From Podospora pseudocomata (lineage: Eukaryota > Ascomycota > Sordariomycetes > Sordariales > Podosporaceae), in contig NW_026946363.1 of assembly GCF_035222375.1 (NCBI RefSeq), positions 2,914,001 to 2,978,000 of the forward strand: a stretch of DNA of 64,000 bases, written 5' to 3'. Below are positions 43,887 through 53,915 of this stretch, piece after piece. Position numbers and translations under genes: made by a program. Below the pieces are notes generated by a model, which did not search any database, had not been told where the DNA came from, and saw nothing but the letters and a program-made list of their open reading frames with translations. Numbering within the stretch: the stretch's first letter is position 1; each line of letters starts with the position of its first letter.

Positions 43887-46235
43887 TCACCCCGACCTAT
43901 CCACCGCCTCCACAATCCACTGCGCCTCTATGGCGCTCACCTTCTTCGCATAATTCTTTTGCGTATACACATGCTCCAAAAACATAACCGCCTCCTTCTT
44001 CTGCCCGTGGAGCACACTAGCCGGGTGGACAGCCACCACATGCTTCCCATGCGCCGTCACATAACTGTTATCCGGCGCCAGAATTGCCGTCTTGAGCGCA
44101 AAACCCCTCAGGAAACACTTCAATATCGTAGCGGATCTCTCTGGCGTGATAGGGTAGAAAGGCTGCGGATCCGCAGGCGGATGTTCCATCATCTTTTGCC
44201 TAACACAAAGCTGCCTCAGCTGTTTTCGAATATTCATCGCTTGCTTCATATTCCTGGTGTTGATCTTCCTGTCCTTGCACCAGCGTGCTCTATCGGCGTT
44301 CTCGGCGCTGTATTTCTGGATCGTGGTCAGGTACGTAATGAGATCACCTTCTCTCCTCCGCAACTCTTTCCTGAACTCCTCGGCTTCTTCCTTGGTCTCC
44401 TCTGACTGGATCTGAAGAAAAATGTCGTCACCTGCCGTGATGCACGAGATGATGTCGATAACCTCTAGCAGGCAGTCGTATTTTGGGGTTGCTGCTGCGA
44501 TCAGAACACGAGCATATGGCGGTGGGACGGGGAACATGACCATCTTGCGCCCGATATCCGTGATGGACCCATCATCTGCCAGCGCGCCGAGAATATGAAG
44601 ATGAAGCAAAGCTTTTTCCACCGACTCAAATTCTGGGGGGTCCATGAGGGGAAAAGCCAGTACATCGTCAATTCCTCTCGCCTTCATTGTCAGCACAGCG
44701 TTGAGCACATCCGTCCGGAGAATTTCGGGGAGGTCTGTCTTCTCAAGCGATTCGTAAGTCTCCTCTGTGTAGAGTCTAAAACACTTTCCAGGACCTTCTC
44801 TGCCAGCACGACCAGTCCTCTGAATAGCTGAAGATTTGGAGATCGGCTTGGCCAAGAGTGATTCCATGCCCAATCGAGGTCTGTATTGCTTCACCTTCGC
44901 CTTACCACAGTCTACCACAAATCGCACACCGGGAACTGTGACTGAGGTTTCGGCGATGTTGGTAGCCAACACGATCTTCCTGGTGTTCTTGTCCTTGGTA
45001 GGCTGGAAAGCTTTGTGCTGCGCCTCCATGGAAAGCTGGCCGAAAAGAGGCAAGACCACAACCTTGGGGACGCCAGCTGGCAATGTTTCCGCATGTTCTT
45101 CGATCAAGCGCTGGGCAGCTTCAATCTCCTCTTGACCAGTGAGGAAGGCTAGGATGTCTTTCCTTCCATGTTTGTCGAAAAGGGACTCCTGCTTGTGAAT
45201 CTTGAATAGTGTGCTCAGGAGGGCTTCTTGGATATCTGGGACTGGTTTTGGCGTATGCGTGATCTCAACCGGAAACTGACGGCCTTCGATCTGGAGGAAA
45301 TCCACGGAAGTTTTGGGTCTTGTCGCAGGAGGGGCATATTCTTCAGACCCTTCCGGTTCGACGTCAGAAAAGAACTTCTTGATGCTGCCGACATTCGCCG
45401 TAGCACTCATGATGACGACTTTGAGCGGGATGCCGCCGCGACCAGCCTTGTCGCCAGAGAGGATCTGCTTCAGAAAACCAGATAGCAGATCAACATCGAC
45501 GCTACGCTCGTGAATTTCATCCACGATGATTGCGCTGTACTGTCGGAGGTGCGGGTCGCGAAGAAGCTCTTGAAGCAGCATGCCTTCTGTGACATATTTG
45601 ATCCTGGTGCCTTTCGGAACGCGGTGGTCGAAACGAACTGAATAGCCAACAATGCCGTCAGAAAGTGGGCCGTGTCTCTCCGTGTCCTTCTTCTTCCCCG
45701 GGATGTTGGCCTCCTTGGCCACGCGGTGCGCCAAGGTGGTTGCAGCGACTCGACGTGGTTGCGTGACTGCGATCATACCTCCCACAGCCATTTCCTGCAC
45801 GCCCCCATCTCCCTTGATTTTGGCCTTCTTCCTTTGACACCAGTCCTCTTGGATCAGAAATTGAGGCACCTGGGTACTCTTTCCGGAACCCGTCTCACCG
45901 ACAAGAACCAAGACATCGTTTTGACGCAGCCTTTGTCGAATATCATCTTGCCGTGACCAAAGCGGGAGTGCTTGACGAGCGTCGAAATATTTTGGGTTGC
46001 CGACTGGTTTCAAACGCCCACCTGCCTTGGGGTCTTTGCTTGTTGTCGATAGTCCTTCCTTTGAGTTTGATAGGCCCTCATTTAATGTCGACACGCCCTC
46101 TTTTGCTAGTGTAAGGGCGTCAGTTGAAGATTGCGAGGCCTCAAGCTTGGGCCTTTTCGTTAAATAACCACTCAAGTCGAGGATTTTCCCCCCCACACGA
46201 ATACCGTCGCCGTCGTTTTTCCTTTTCTTGGCCAT
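43887..46235 (-). CDS. DHR2: DEAH-family RNA helicase, DHR2 type (rRNA processing)
   Basis: This is a single exon of 782 aa. The start is placed at the ATG at 46235 (MAKKRKNDGDG), which gives a basic N-terminus expected of a nucleolar protein; the frame upstream is open but unlike the family. Helicase motifs are: I GETGSGKST (113-121), Ia TQPRRVAATT, II DEIH (in VDEIHERSVDVD), III SATAN, IV-V LATNIAETSVTVPG and VI QRTGRAGREG. The C-terminal winged-helix, ratchet and OB regions follow. Motif II reads DEIH rather than DEAH. The size and the KYFDARQALPLWSRQDDIR entry point to the Dhr2/DHX branch that works in early 40S ribosome assembly. A small Ser/Glu/Gly repeat (KEGVSTLNEGLSNSKEGLST) lies at residues 45-64. 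Confidence 0.87.
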   Translation of the reverse strand: MAKKRKNDGDGIRVGGKILDLSGYLTKRPKLEASQSSTDALTLAKEGVSTLNEGLSNSKEGLSTTSKDPKAGGRLKPVGNPKYFDARQALPLWSRQDDIRQRLRQNDVLVLVGETGSGKSTQVPQFLIQEDWCQRKKAKIKGDGGVQEMAVGGMIAVTQPRRVAATTLAHRVAKEANIPGKKKDTERHGPLSDGIVGYSVRFDHRVPKGTRIKYVTEGMLLQELLRDPHLRQYSAIIVDEIHERSVDVDLLSGFLKQILSGDKAGRGGIPLKVVIMSATANVGSIKKFFSDVEPEGSEEYAPPATRPKTSVDFLQIEGRQFPVEITHTPKPVPDIQEALLSTLFKIHKQESLFDKHGRKDILAFLTGQEEIEAAQRLIEEHAETLPAGVPKVVVLPLFGQLSMEAQHKAFQPTKDKNTRKIVLATNIAETSVTVPGVRFVVDCGKAKVKQYRPRLGMESLLAKPISKSSAIQRTGRAGREGPGKCFRLYTEETYESLEKTDLPEILRTDVLNAVLTMKARGIDDVLAFPLMDPPEFESVEKALLHLHILGALADDGSITDIGRKMVMFPVPPPYARVLIAAATPKYDCLLEVIDIISCITAGDDIFLQIQSEETKEEAEEFRKELRRREGDLITYLTTIQKYSAENADRARWCKDRKINTRNMKQAMNIRKQLRQLCVRQKMMEHPPADPQPFYPITPERSATILKCFLRGFALKTAILAPDNSYVTAHGKHVVAVHPASVLHGQKKEAVMFLEHVYTQKNYAKKVSAIEAQWIVEAVDRSG

Positions 46236-47123
46236 TTTGTCGAGTGAGTTGAGGTTGTCTGGGAGAGGTTCAAGACACAAGAGTTGTGAGACTAAGATTT
46301 CTGAAGTGGTCGAATGTGATGTGATTGGCCAGACAGCTGGAGTAGGTGGGGCACCCAGTTCCGTTCTTGATGCCAAATAGATTTGAAAATTACAGTTTAT
46401 GCTTCTACAAAGGCCTTTTCAACATGGAGACATGAGAAAATGTGAACAGCACCAACAATACTTGAGAAGCCGAAAAAGCATTCTGCGTTGCAACCTTAAC
46501 CCAACCCCGATCATCAATAAGTGCAAGACAATATCGCATACCTGAAAACAACGTCAAGCCAAGTTCAGAACGAGGGTTTATGCTGCCCATCATACTTTTC
46601 GCCGAGGCTCCTTTTTTAACTGCTTACATACTGCAAATTTTGTCAGGCAGGATCACTGTCTTGGTTTTACTGTGCAATTGGCGTCATAGTCACAAGGGGT
46701 CAAGATGTAAAGTCGTAGACACACTTGTGATGAAGCCAGCGAGGCAGGCTTCCCGGATGTCACGATTTGATACCCCGAATACAAACACTCGAAGCCTACA
46801 CTGGGTTCTATGATGATTGCTCAGATATGAAAGATGCTAGGTTGTGAAAGTATTGAATGATCATACATCAAGTGAAGTTTCATCCAAGCCAAACGCCATG
46901 AGAAATGGAAAACCACAACCAGAAGCAATGTACGTCTTGGTCTTATGTATGTTCAGACTCCAAGCTGGCAGAAATGCAACATGACAACTGGAATCACATA
47001 TAAAATCACGAATTAACCAGACCGAAAACGTGAAACAAACATCATTTAGCAGAGACTGCAAGGAAAACTAAACCCGAAATATAAACATCAGGCAACATAA
47101 ACTATGCATGAGCCAACTGCATT
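46236..47123. other. Intergenic region
   Basis: These 0.9 kb are between the helicase promoter and the 3' end of SEC9. The sequence is AT-richer than its neighbours and holds no supported ORF or RNA gene. Confidence 0.55.
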
Positions 47124-48463
47124 TTAGGGAGAGTATTCCGCTTTCATGCGATTGTTCTGCGCACGAACTTTGTCCCTGGCAGCATCGGACTATCAAATTT
47201 TGTTAGCATGTTGATACATTCATCATGAGGAAATCGTCGACTCACCTTCTCCACTAGCCTGGTCACCTGGTTGGTCTGTGCTTCCGTCCGCACAAGGAAT
47301 CCCTTGGCCAGCATATTCATAGTCGAGACACTCCGTTCAATCTCTGTCAGATCATCATCAATCTGATCGTTGAGTTCCTCTTGCTCTCCGCCCGTATCCT
47401 CAAAGGTGTACTTTGAGCGATCGGCTTTCTTAAAGCCTAAGGTTGGCCGGCCCACTTGAGCAGCGGCGGCCTCCAGCTCTCGCTTCCGCAAAGCCTGCTC
47501 CTCCCGGAGCGCATCTCTATCAATCTCCCTCTCTCGCTCAGACTGAGCCTTCCTCGCTGAACGCTCGGCAAGCTTTCCTTTGCTATTTGCGGCCAAGTTG
47601 AAGAGTGACGAGTTGGCAGCGTCCAGATTGTCGAGGTGTGCGTTCGCCAAGCGAGCCTGATGCTCTGCAACTTTGAGTTAGCATCGAGCACGAGTAAACT
47701 ATAACGACATAGAACTGGAAAGCTTACTTGATTCATCGAGTTGCTGCTCAACCTTGTAGAGAATAGCCTCATCTCTGTCATACTTCTGGTGCATGCCCAC
47801 CATACGCTCCACTCCTTCAGCAGCCATCATCCGGGCGCGAGCTGAGCTCTGGGCTGTCTCTCGAATGGTGTGGATGATTTCTCCCTTCTTGGTTTCTGCC
47901 TCGTAATCATCCTTCTCTTCCGCCGTCATGTTCTCATAATTGTCGGGAATCTCTGGACGAGGAGGTGGTGCCACTGCCCAATAGGGATCTCTCTGTTGAC
48001 GCCCATCGAACAGGGGGTTTGGTTCACTCAAACCACCGTATCCTCCTTGTCTCGGGGGGGGAGCCTGAACGTTGTTGTTCTGGCCATAGCCGGCAGCATT
48101 ATCGTATCTGTTGCCGCCATATCCGCTGGGGGCGCCAGGCCGATCATTCCCATATCCTATCGAAGGGCTGGATGCAGCCGAATCATATCTCTTCTTGTTG
48201 TCTGCAAAGGCGGCATCATTCTGAGCGGAGTAAGGCGGTGGGGCGGAGCTTCCAGGACGAGGACCAGATGGTAAGCCGCCGCCGTAGCCACCGGGACGAG
48301 GACCGGACGGCAGTCCTGAAGGGACTCCGCGATTTCCGCCGTATGCAGGAGCGGACGAGTATGTGTCGCTGGACGGCGGTTGTTGCGCATAAGGGTTCAC
48401 AGGTGTCTCGTTGGGCTTGTCTTTATCCGACTTGCTGCGGAATAGAGAACTGAACTTGCCCAT
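47124..48463 (-). CDS. SEC9: SEC9, SNAP-25-type t-SNARE of the plasma membrane
   Basis: There are three exons: 48463-47728, 47664-47246 and 47189-47124, encoding 406 aa. The N-terminal ~170 residues are a disordered Gly/Pro/Tyr-rich region (NPYAQQPPSSD, and repeats of PSGPRPG). The Qb SNARE motif spans about residues 190-260 (KKGEIIHTIRETAQSSARAR, MHQKYDRDEAILYKVEQQ). A linker rich in Arg/Glu (RKAQSEREREIDRDALREE) precedes the Qc SNARE motif at the C-terminus (QIDDDLTEIERSVSTMN, RTEAQTNQVTRLVEK), ending in SDAARDKVRAQNNRMKAEYS. No membrane anchor is present, as expected. Sec9 pairs with syntaxin (Sso) and synaptobrevin (Snc) for exocytosis and is essential. In Neurospora, allelic SEC-9 forms are sensed by PLP-1; two patatin-NB-ARC-TPR genes lie within 15 kb here. 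Confidence 0.95.
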
Positions 48464-48887
48464 GATGGGATGCTGTGAAGGGTTTAGTACAATAAACAAG
48501 ACAAAAGATTGAGTCGTCTGATGACAACGAGATGGTAAAACTGGTGTTGACAAGATGAAAAGGAAGGAAAGTATGTGATGTTAGGTGTTCAGGGGGCGTT
48601 TTGGCGTAAAGACCCCCTAACAGCTGGCGGGGCTTTGGGTGGAGCTCTGCGGCGGCGGGACGGTAGGATCCAGACGAGCTTGTATTTTGAGACTGTTCCA
48701 GGCTGTGACCCATTCGGTAAAAAAGGAAAGCCCCTGCCTCGCAATGCTGACGACCACTTGCTTGACCGCAGTTAAGCAGTTTGGGGTCGCTGTCCTAATC
48801 AACCGCCGGATCGTGACCGCCATGCGGCCACTTGGCGCTCCGCCACCAGGGATGATGCTTCAAAAGAAGGCTTCTGGAAATCCATTT
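48464..48887. other. SEC9 promoter region
   Basis: This is the upstream region of SEC9 and the 3' flank of the small gene at 48888-49331. No other feature was seen. Confidence 0.55.
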
Positions 48888-49331
48888 TCAGCTTGTTTCT
48901 TTTCTTACCTTGTCAACCGCAGACTCCATCTTGACATCGTGTTCATCGTCTGTTTCTTGGTCTCCTTTGAAACAGCCTGACATCCACCTCCAAAACCCAC
49001 GTTTCTTTCGCCTCATCTCTGGTTGGGTTGGAGTCTGCTTCCACTCTTCCTGCGAATTTGTGGACTCTGCAAATTGCGACCTGCTGAGTTTCTCAGGGTC
49101 CTGTATCTCGCTGGATTGATGCAGGTCCAGTGGTGGGGGGCGCCGACGTTGCGACTGGTCCACTGCCATCTTGGCTTCGGACTGGGGGTTTCGTACGCTC
49201 CTATCGCTGTCGCTGGGGGGTTTGCTGGAATTGCTGGAATCACTGCCCAGTGGTTCGCTGGAATAACTGGAATCGCTGCCTCGTGGTGAGAGCGGCTCCA
49301 GCTGGAGTTCTTTGATCAGCGAAGGATCCAT
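48888..49331 (-). CDS. Small unnamed protein beside SEC9
   Basis: The frame codes 147 aa from a well-placed ATG. The first 50 residues form a Ser/Asp-rich repeat (PRGSDSSYSSEPLGSDSSNS). The middle is polar with RRRPPPLDLHQSS, and a basic aromatic patch KKRGFWRWMSGCFKG near residue 112 could touch membranes or be lipidated at its Cys. An acidic stretch DQETDDEHD follows. A GTAAGA donor occurs just after VDKV near the end, so a further exon is possible. I recognise no family. The codon pattern is plausible for a real gene, but homologues are needed. Confidence 0.45.
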   Translation of the reverse strand: MDPSLIKELQLEPLSPRGSDSSYSSEPLGSDSSNSSKPPSDSDRSVRNPQSEAKMAVDQSQRRRPPPLDLHQSSEIQDPEKLSRSQFAESTNSQEEWKQTPTQPEMRRKKRGFWRWMSGCFKGDQETDDEHDVKMESAVDKVRKETS

Positions 49332-50063
49332 GATGGTTCTAGATTGACGATTGACTGTTCATGGAACAAGCCGAGCGAAGTGGCTTCTCAATACAATGAA
49401 AGCCGTTCATTGAGAGAGGGTGGTAGCTTGCAAGAACAACGAAAAGTCCAGCTGATAAGAAGAAAATAGGACAGTACCTCAATTCCGCCGCCTTTTGCGC
49501 CTGAATAAAGGTACTGCCGTAATACGAAGCTAACGGAAAACAGGCTTTGTCACCTGGTCTCTGTTGCTGGCGACTGCCCCATCCCAGGCCGCTTGCTCAT
49601 TGACTGCACTTGGACCTTACATAAGTTCCCCAAATCTTGATGTGTCACTTTCGTCGGTGTGAGAGTCACCTTTTTTTTTTTTGTTGACGACAAATTCAAG
49701 GTATTTGATAAGAGCACCTGAATTGATTCATCCCCTCCCATTGTTGACAATACACCGAGTCACGAGTATCTTAATAACCCACTATCAAAATGTTTTCTTC
49801 TATTTAGATCGCCGTGATTCCCTTGCAGGCGCAGTCGAGTCCTCGTCCTTCAAGCCCTTTGCCTTAACATCGACCTGAAGCACGCATCTTCCGAGTTCAA
49901 GATGACACCACGAATACACCTACACCTACACCGAATATATTTACTAGAAATGTCGATCAACCATACAATAGCATATCTACTCACCTAAGCACGCCTAACT
50001 CGCAGCATTTCACAACAGCCACCTACAGATCTTACAAGGAATCGCCCCTAAAACCCAGCTCCA
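49332..50063. other. Divergent promoter region
   Basis: The gap contains a poly-T run near 49672 and the likely 5' UTR of the GTPase gene. No other feature was seen. Confidence 0.55.
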
Positions 50064-52682
50064 ATGTCTGTCTTTACTTTCGACCCTCTAGGGTCCGATC
50101 CAGCACGAGCGTCCTCTCCATGGCTTAAACCAACCGATCCTCACAAGAAGTCTAGTCTCCCTGCGGATCATCCGCCAACGCGGAAAGGAACCATTGGGTC
50201 AGGCCTCTTATCAGACTACGGCGTCACCAAACTGGAGCCAGAGCCGCAAGAAGGCCCAACCGAGTACAAACTGCACCTCCTGCTGAGGTCTCGGAGGAGA
50301 TATGAGCATATCAGCACCGCAACACGAATATCTGGCTCCATCAACCGCCCTTCAGTCGAATCCAGAACTTCCAAGCCAGCACCACCCCTCCCAGGCTGTT
50401 CCACCACTGCACAAACTCGACAGGACCGCCTCGAGCACCTCACTACTCAGCTCCTATGGAGGCTGCAACAGTCGTGTCCGTATCACTCTGGAACTGCCAC
50501 CACAGTCCCGGTGATACCGCAGCTCCCTGACGAGAACTTCGTTCGGGACGCCCCGATCAAGCTGGGAAAACTGTTGCCGGGCCTGGAAGCTTCGAGAGGA
50601 GCTCTGTACGAGATCGGAGTTGCAGATGACGGCACGCTTGCTGGTCTCACCAAGGATGAGCTTGACGAAAGTCTCAACACACTTCGCATCATGGCTGCCA
50701 GCTTGGGATGCAACATGAAGGTGCTCCGCAAGGTTGCGGTTGGTGACTGCGAATGGATTGACTCATCCGACTCTGAAGAAGGGTCGTGCTCAGGACCAAA
50801 AGGTCAACGGCGACAGGCCAGGTTGTGGGTGGCCGAGGCCCTGGTTACACCCAATCTTCGACCTAGAGATGCCAGTCATACAGGTGCAGCACGGTCACCC
50901 GGGCTCCCTGACCCGACACACGGCCCGCTATCTACGGACCAGCTGCGTGTAACACTTACAGGGCCGACGACCTCTGGAAAATCAACACTTCTCGGCGCTC
51001 TCTCGACCGGGACGCTGGATAATGGGCGTGGGAAAGGTCGGCTTGGGTTGCTCAAGCACCTGCATGAGGTGGCCTCAGGTATCACGTCGTCTGTCACTCA
51101 GGAGCTTGTGGGATATGATGGTGACAGGATTGTCCACTATGGCCATCAAGAAGTTGAGTCCTGGATTGACATTCACAACTACACTAAATCAGGGCGGCTT
51201 GTCTATCTGGTGGACTCTGCAGGACACCCAAAATACCGGCGTACTATTCTTCGAGGCATTGTAGGATGGGCACCGCACTGGACTCTTCTCTGCATAGCAG
51301 CCAACAGTTACGACATCCCCACGCTTGTTGAGCCCGCAGCGGATGCCTATGGCCCCGAACAGAGCATGGAATTGGCATCAGCCCACCTCGACCTCTGTCT
51401 ACGGCTTCGGCTTCCCTTGGTTGTGGTTATGACAAAACTGGATTTGGCAAGCGTAACCATCAAGAAAACTCTCAGCAGGATCTTGTCAAGCATCAAAAAG
51501 GCCGGCCGAGTCCCCATGTTAGTCAAAAGTGGACCAGCAGGGCATACCGGCCTCAGCATTGTCTCGGATCAAGACGCAGCTCTCATCAAAGACGTTGCCG
51601 AAGCGCTTCGTACAAACGACGACCCATCGGCCATCGTCCCTATCGTCCTCACCAGCGCAGTAGACGGCCGAGGAATCGGCACACTCCACGCCTTACTCCG
51701 GAGCCTACCTGTCCCTCCTACCCCAACGTCACACGACTACATCGGTGCAGCCTTGAACCCGGAACAGCCCGCCTGCCTGTTCCACGTCGAAGATAAATAC
51801 AGCCTCCCCGCCTCCTGCGCTCTTGCCACCAGCGACGCGGATCAGCAAACCGATCTAGGAACGGTAGTCGCGGGGTATCTAAGGTTTGGCAGCCTGTCGA
51901 TCGGGGATAAGGTCGTGGTTGGCCCTTTTCCTTCCGAGGATGCTGCCGGCTCACCACCGCGTGACCAGTCCCCGGCGGGAAGTTATGGGCTTTCTTTGTC
52001 GCATCCGTCGTCTAATGAGCTGAGCCGGATCGCTGCTAGGAATGCGGTTTCTGCTTCGGCGATTAAAGGGGAGTGGCACACTGCGAGTATTGTGAGCATT
52101 CATAACTTGAGGCTGCCGGTGCAGACGCTTGAGGCGGGGCAGGTTGGGTCTATTGGGATTATTTTTGATCAGGTCAGGGGTGAGGATGGGGGGGTTCCTA
52201 TGGGGACGCCGAGGTTGAGGAAGGGAATGGTGTTGGCGGTGCCGAGCCAGCATATGGTTTCTTCTGGGCTGTCGCTTCAGGCTGTTAGTGGGTTGACGGC
52301 GGTGTTTGACGGTGATAATGCTTCTGTTAGTGAGCTGACGGTGGGGAGTTTGGTGAATATCTATGTTGCTAGTGTGAGGACCGCGGCGAGGGTGTCGCGG
52401 GTGTCGAGAGTGCAAGCTCCAGGAAGGAGCGACGAGGGGAGGTCGCCAGCGGATGATATGGATGACGTATTTGGCCTGGGGGGAGATGACAACGCCGCTC
52501 AGAAAGGGCAGTCGGAGGTGGGGGTGGGGGTTGGGAATGGGGAGGTGGAGGTTCAGCTGGATTTGATGAATACACGGGAGTGGGTTGAGCTTGGGAGTAA
52601 GATTTTGGTGCTGGAGGGGAGGAATAGGGATCGGTCGGGGCTGGAGGGGTTCGTAGGGAAGGTGGTTGAGATTTCGGAGTGA
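50064..52682 (+). CDS. GTPBP1/GTPBP2-like translational GTPase
   Basis: This is a single exon of 872 aa. The first ~290 residues are a fungal-type N-terminal extension with acidic and polar parts (DCEWIDSSDSEEGSC). GTPase motifs are: G1 GPTTSGKST (300-308), G3 DSAGHPKY (384-391) and G4 TKLD (457-460), followed by beta-barrel domains as in EF1A-like factors (DLGTVVAGYLRFGSLSIGDK, then EAGQVGSIGIIFD). The sequence order matches the GTPBP1/GTPBP2 family, which is related to eEF1A and eRF3/Hbs1 and takes part in ribosome rescue and mRNA surveillance in animals. The fungal members are little studied. An acidic insertion lies near residue 800. The coding strand turns G/T-rich after about 51990. Confidence 0.88.
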   Translation: MSVFTFDPLGSDPARASSPWLKPTDPHKKSSLPADHPPTRKGTIGSGLLSDYGVTKLEPEPQEGPTEYKLHLLLRSRRRYEHISTATRISGSINRPSVESRTSKPAPPLPGCSTTAQTRQDRLEHLTTQLLWRLQQSCPYHSGTATTVPVIPQLPDENFVRDAPIKLGKLLPGLEASRGALYEIGVADDGTLAGLTKDELDESLNTLRIMAASLGCNMKVLRKVAVGDCEWIDSSDSEEGSCSGPKGQRRQARLWVAEALVTPNLRPRDASHTGAARSPGLPDPTHGPLSTDQLRVTLTGPTTSGKSTLLGALSTGTLDNGRGKGRLGLLKHLHEVASGITSSVTQELVGYDGDRIVHYGHQEVESWIDIHNYTKSGRLVYLVDSAGHPKYRRTILRGIVGWAPHWTLLCIAANSYDIPTLVEPAADAYGPEQSMELASAHLDLCLRLRLPLVVVMTKLDLASVTIKKTLSRILSSIKKAGRVPMLVKSGPAGHTGLSIVSDQDAALIKDVAEALRTNDDPSAIVPIVLTSAVDGRGIGTLHALLRSLPVPPTPTSHDYIGAALNPEQPACLFHVEDKYSLPASCALATSDADQQTDLGTVVAGYLRFGSLSIGDKVVVGPFPSEDAAGSPPRDQSPAGSYGLSLSHPSSNELSRIAARNAVSASAIKGEWHTASIVSIHNLRLPVQTLEAGQVGSIGIIFDQVRGEDGGVPMGTPRLRKGMVLAVPSQHMVSSGLSLQAVSGLTAVFDGDNASVSELTVGSLVNIYVASVRTAARVSRVSRVQAPGRSDEGRSPADDMDDVFGLGGDDNAAQKGQSEVGVGVGNGEVEVQLDLMNTREWVELGSKILVLEGRNRDRSGLEGFVGKVVEISE

Positions 52683-53081
52683 TGTAGGAGATGGGGGAGG
52701 GGGTTAGCTGAGATTTTGGATATTCGTGTCGGGCTATCTGGTTTTTTGGCTTGCTTGTTTTGGATGATGATTTGGTTTTTCTTTTTTGGAGGAGAGATGA
52801 TTGGTATGGCAGATTTGGTTACTATATATGTCTAGAGTAGTGTATACATTTATATTGTTGTTGTTTGAGATTTCATTTTCCAGCCGTTGGCGAGGAGGAT
52901 TGTGGTTCACAAGAACTAGAAGCAGACACCACATTTTCATAGTTTGGATAAATCATAGAGGAATTAAAACTATAAAAAACATGATGACTTTCTCACCCAT
53001 ATACCAGTTTAACCTAGCGCAAAAAGCCAGATGAGAAAGTTGTGTAAGTACCTGGGCAAAGAGAGGTTAAAAAGGCCAAAA
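52683..53081. other. Gap before the 5S rRNA gene
   Basis: This is the 3' region of the GTPase gene and the downstream flank of the 5S gene. No other feature was seen. Confidence 0.55.
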
Positions 53082-53200
53082 ACATACAACACCGAGGATT
53101 CCCCAGTGGTCACCCACCTGAGTACTAGTTCGGCGTTCAGTTATTTGACGAGGGCAGAGCGGACGGGATGCCGTATTTTCAACTGACTATGGTCGTATGT
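53082..53200 (-). rRNA. 5S ribosomal RNA
   Basis: On the minus strand the 119-nt sequence begins ACATACGACCATAGTC, holds CATCCCGTCCGCTCT and the internal control region GTACTCAGGTGGGTGACCAC, and ends GGTGTTGTATGT. The ends pair (ACATACGAC with GTTGTATGT) to form helix I. A run of five T follows directly, the RNA polymerase III stop. It stands alone between protein genes, as the dispersed 5S genes of Neurospora and related Sordariales do. It looks intact. Confidence 0.97.
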
Positions 53201-53477
53201 GATGGTTGACGTTGAAAACAACCATTATAACTTCCAAAAGTCTTGTGGTGCTGGATTCTGAACGTAGTAGAAGCTATCACGGCTTTCAGGACCGTGGGGG
53301 GCGATGAAAACGGTTCGAGGAAACTCCCTATAGTAGGAAGAAAATAAACGTGTTGCATCATAACACCTACCTATTTATTGCCTTTGACTTTCCTTTATAT
53401 ATATATCCACTCGAGACTCGAGCAGCAGCAATCTAACAAAAGCAAAACCATCATCAGAGCCTTGATTCCCAAATGGG

Positions 53478-53510
<33 letters not shown>

Positions 53511-53915
53511 CCACCCTGACAAAAAAAAAGAAAAAAGTTCACCAGCCTACACAGTAAGTGTAGACCAGCTACGAGAAACCTTGTTCTTACCTTGCGTGAC
53601 GACTGCTCGACTCCCCACATATGCGAGCAACGCCGATGGCAGTGGGGCAGTACAGCAAGAGAACAATCTTTTTTCTCCCCCGCTCGCTCGAGGAATTGAA
53701 CTCCAGTGCTGTGCCACAGGGGTTTTGCACGCTGACACTTGCATCAATCAGATGTAGGCAAGAGAATTTTTGACCCCCCTTCTTGTGGCCGGGAGGGGAA
53801 GGGAAAAGGCGGGTTTATATAGCTCTCTGTTGCCAAGCGGAATGGAAACTGGCAACACGTTGTACTCAAGGTATATACAGCTCTGCATATATACACCTAG
53901 GGTTGACAGCCACGT
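53201..53915. other. Intergenic region with CA repeat
   Basis: It holds a TATA-like run near 53397, a (CA)n microsatellite (53482-53511) and a B-box-like GTTCAATTCC on the minus strand near 53700 that does not fold as a tRNA. It ends with the 3' region of the ThrRS gene. Confidence 0.55.
53482..53511. repeat. (CA)n microsatellite
   Basis: About fourteen CA units stand in a row. Confidence 0.92.

Noticed and set aside
53560-53760. tRNA-like B-box (GTTCAATTCC) on the minus strand
   Set aside because: The T-arm has a mismatch and no partner for the acceptor stem is found upstream.
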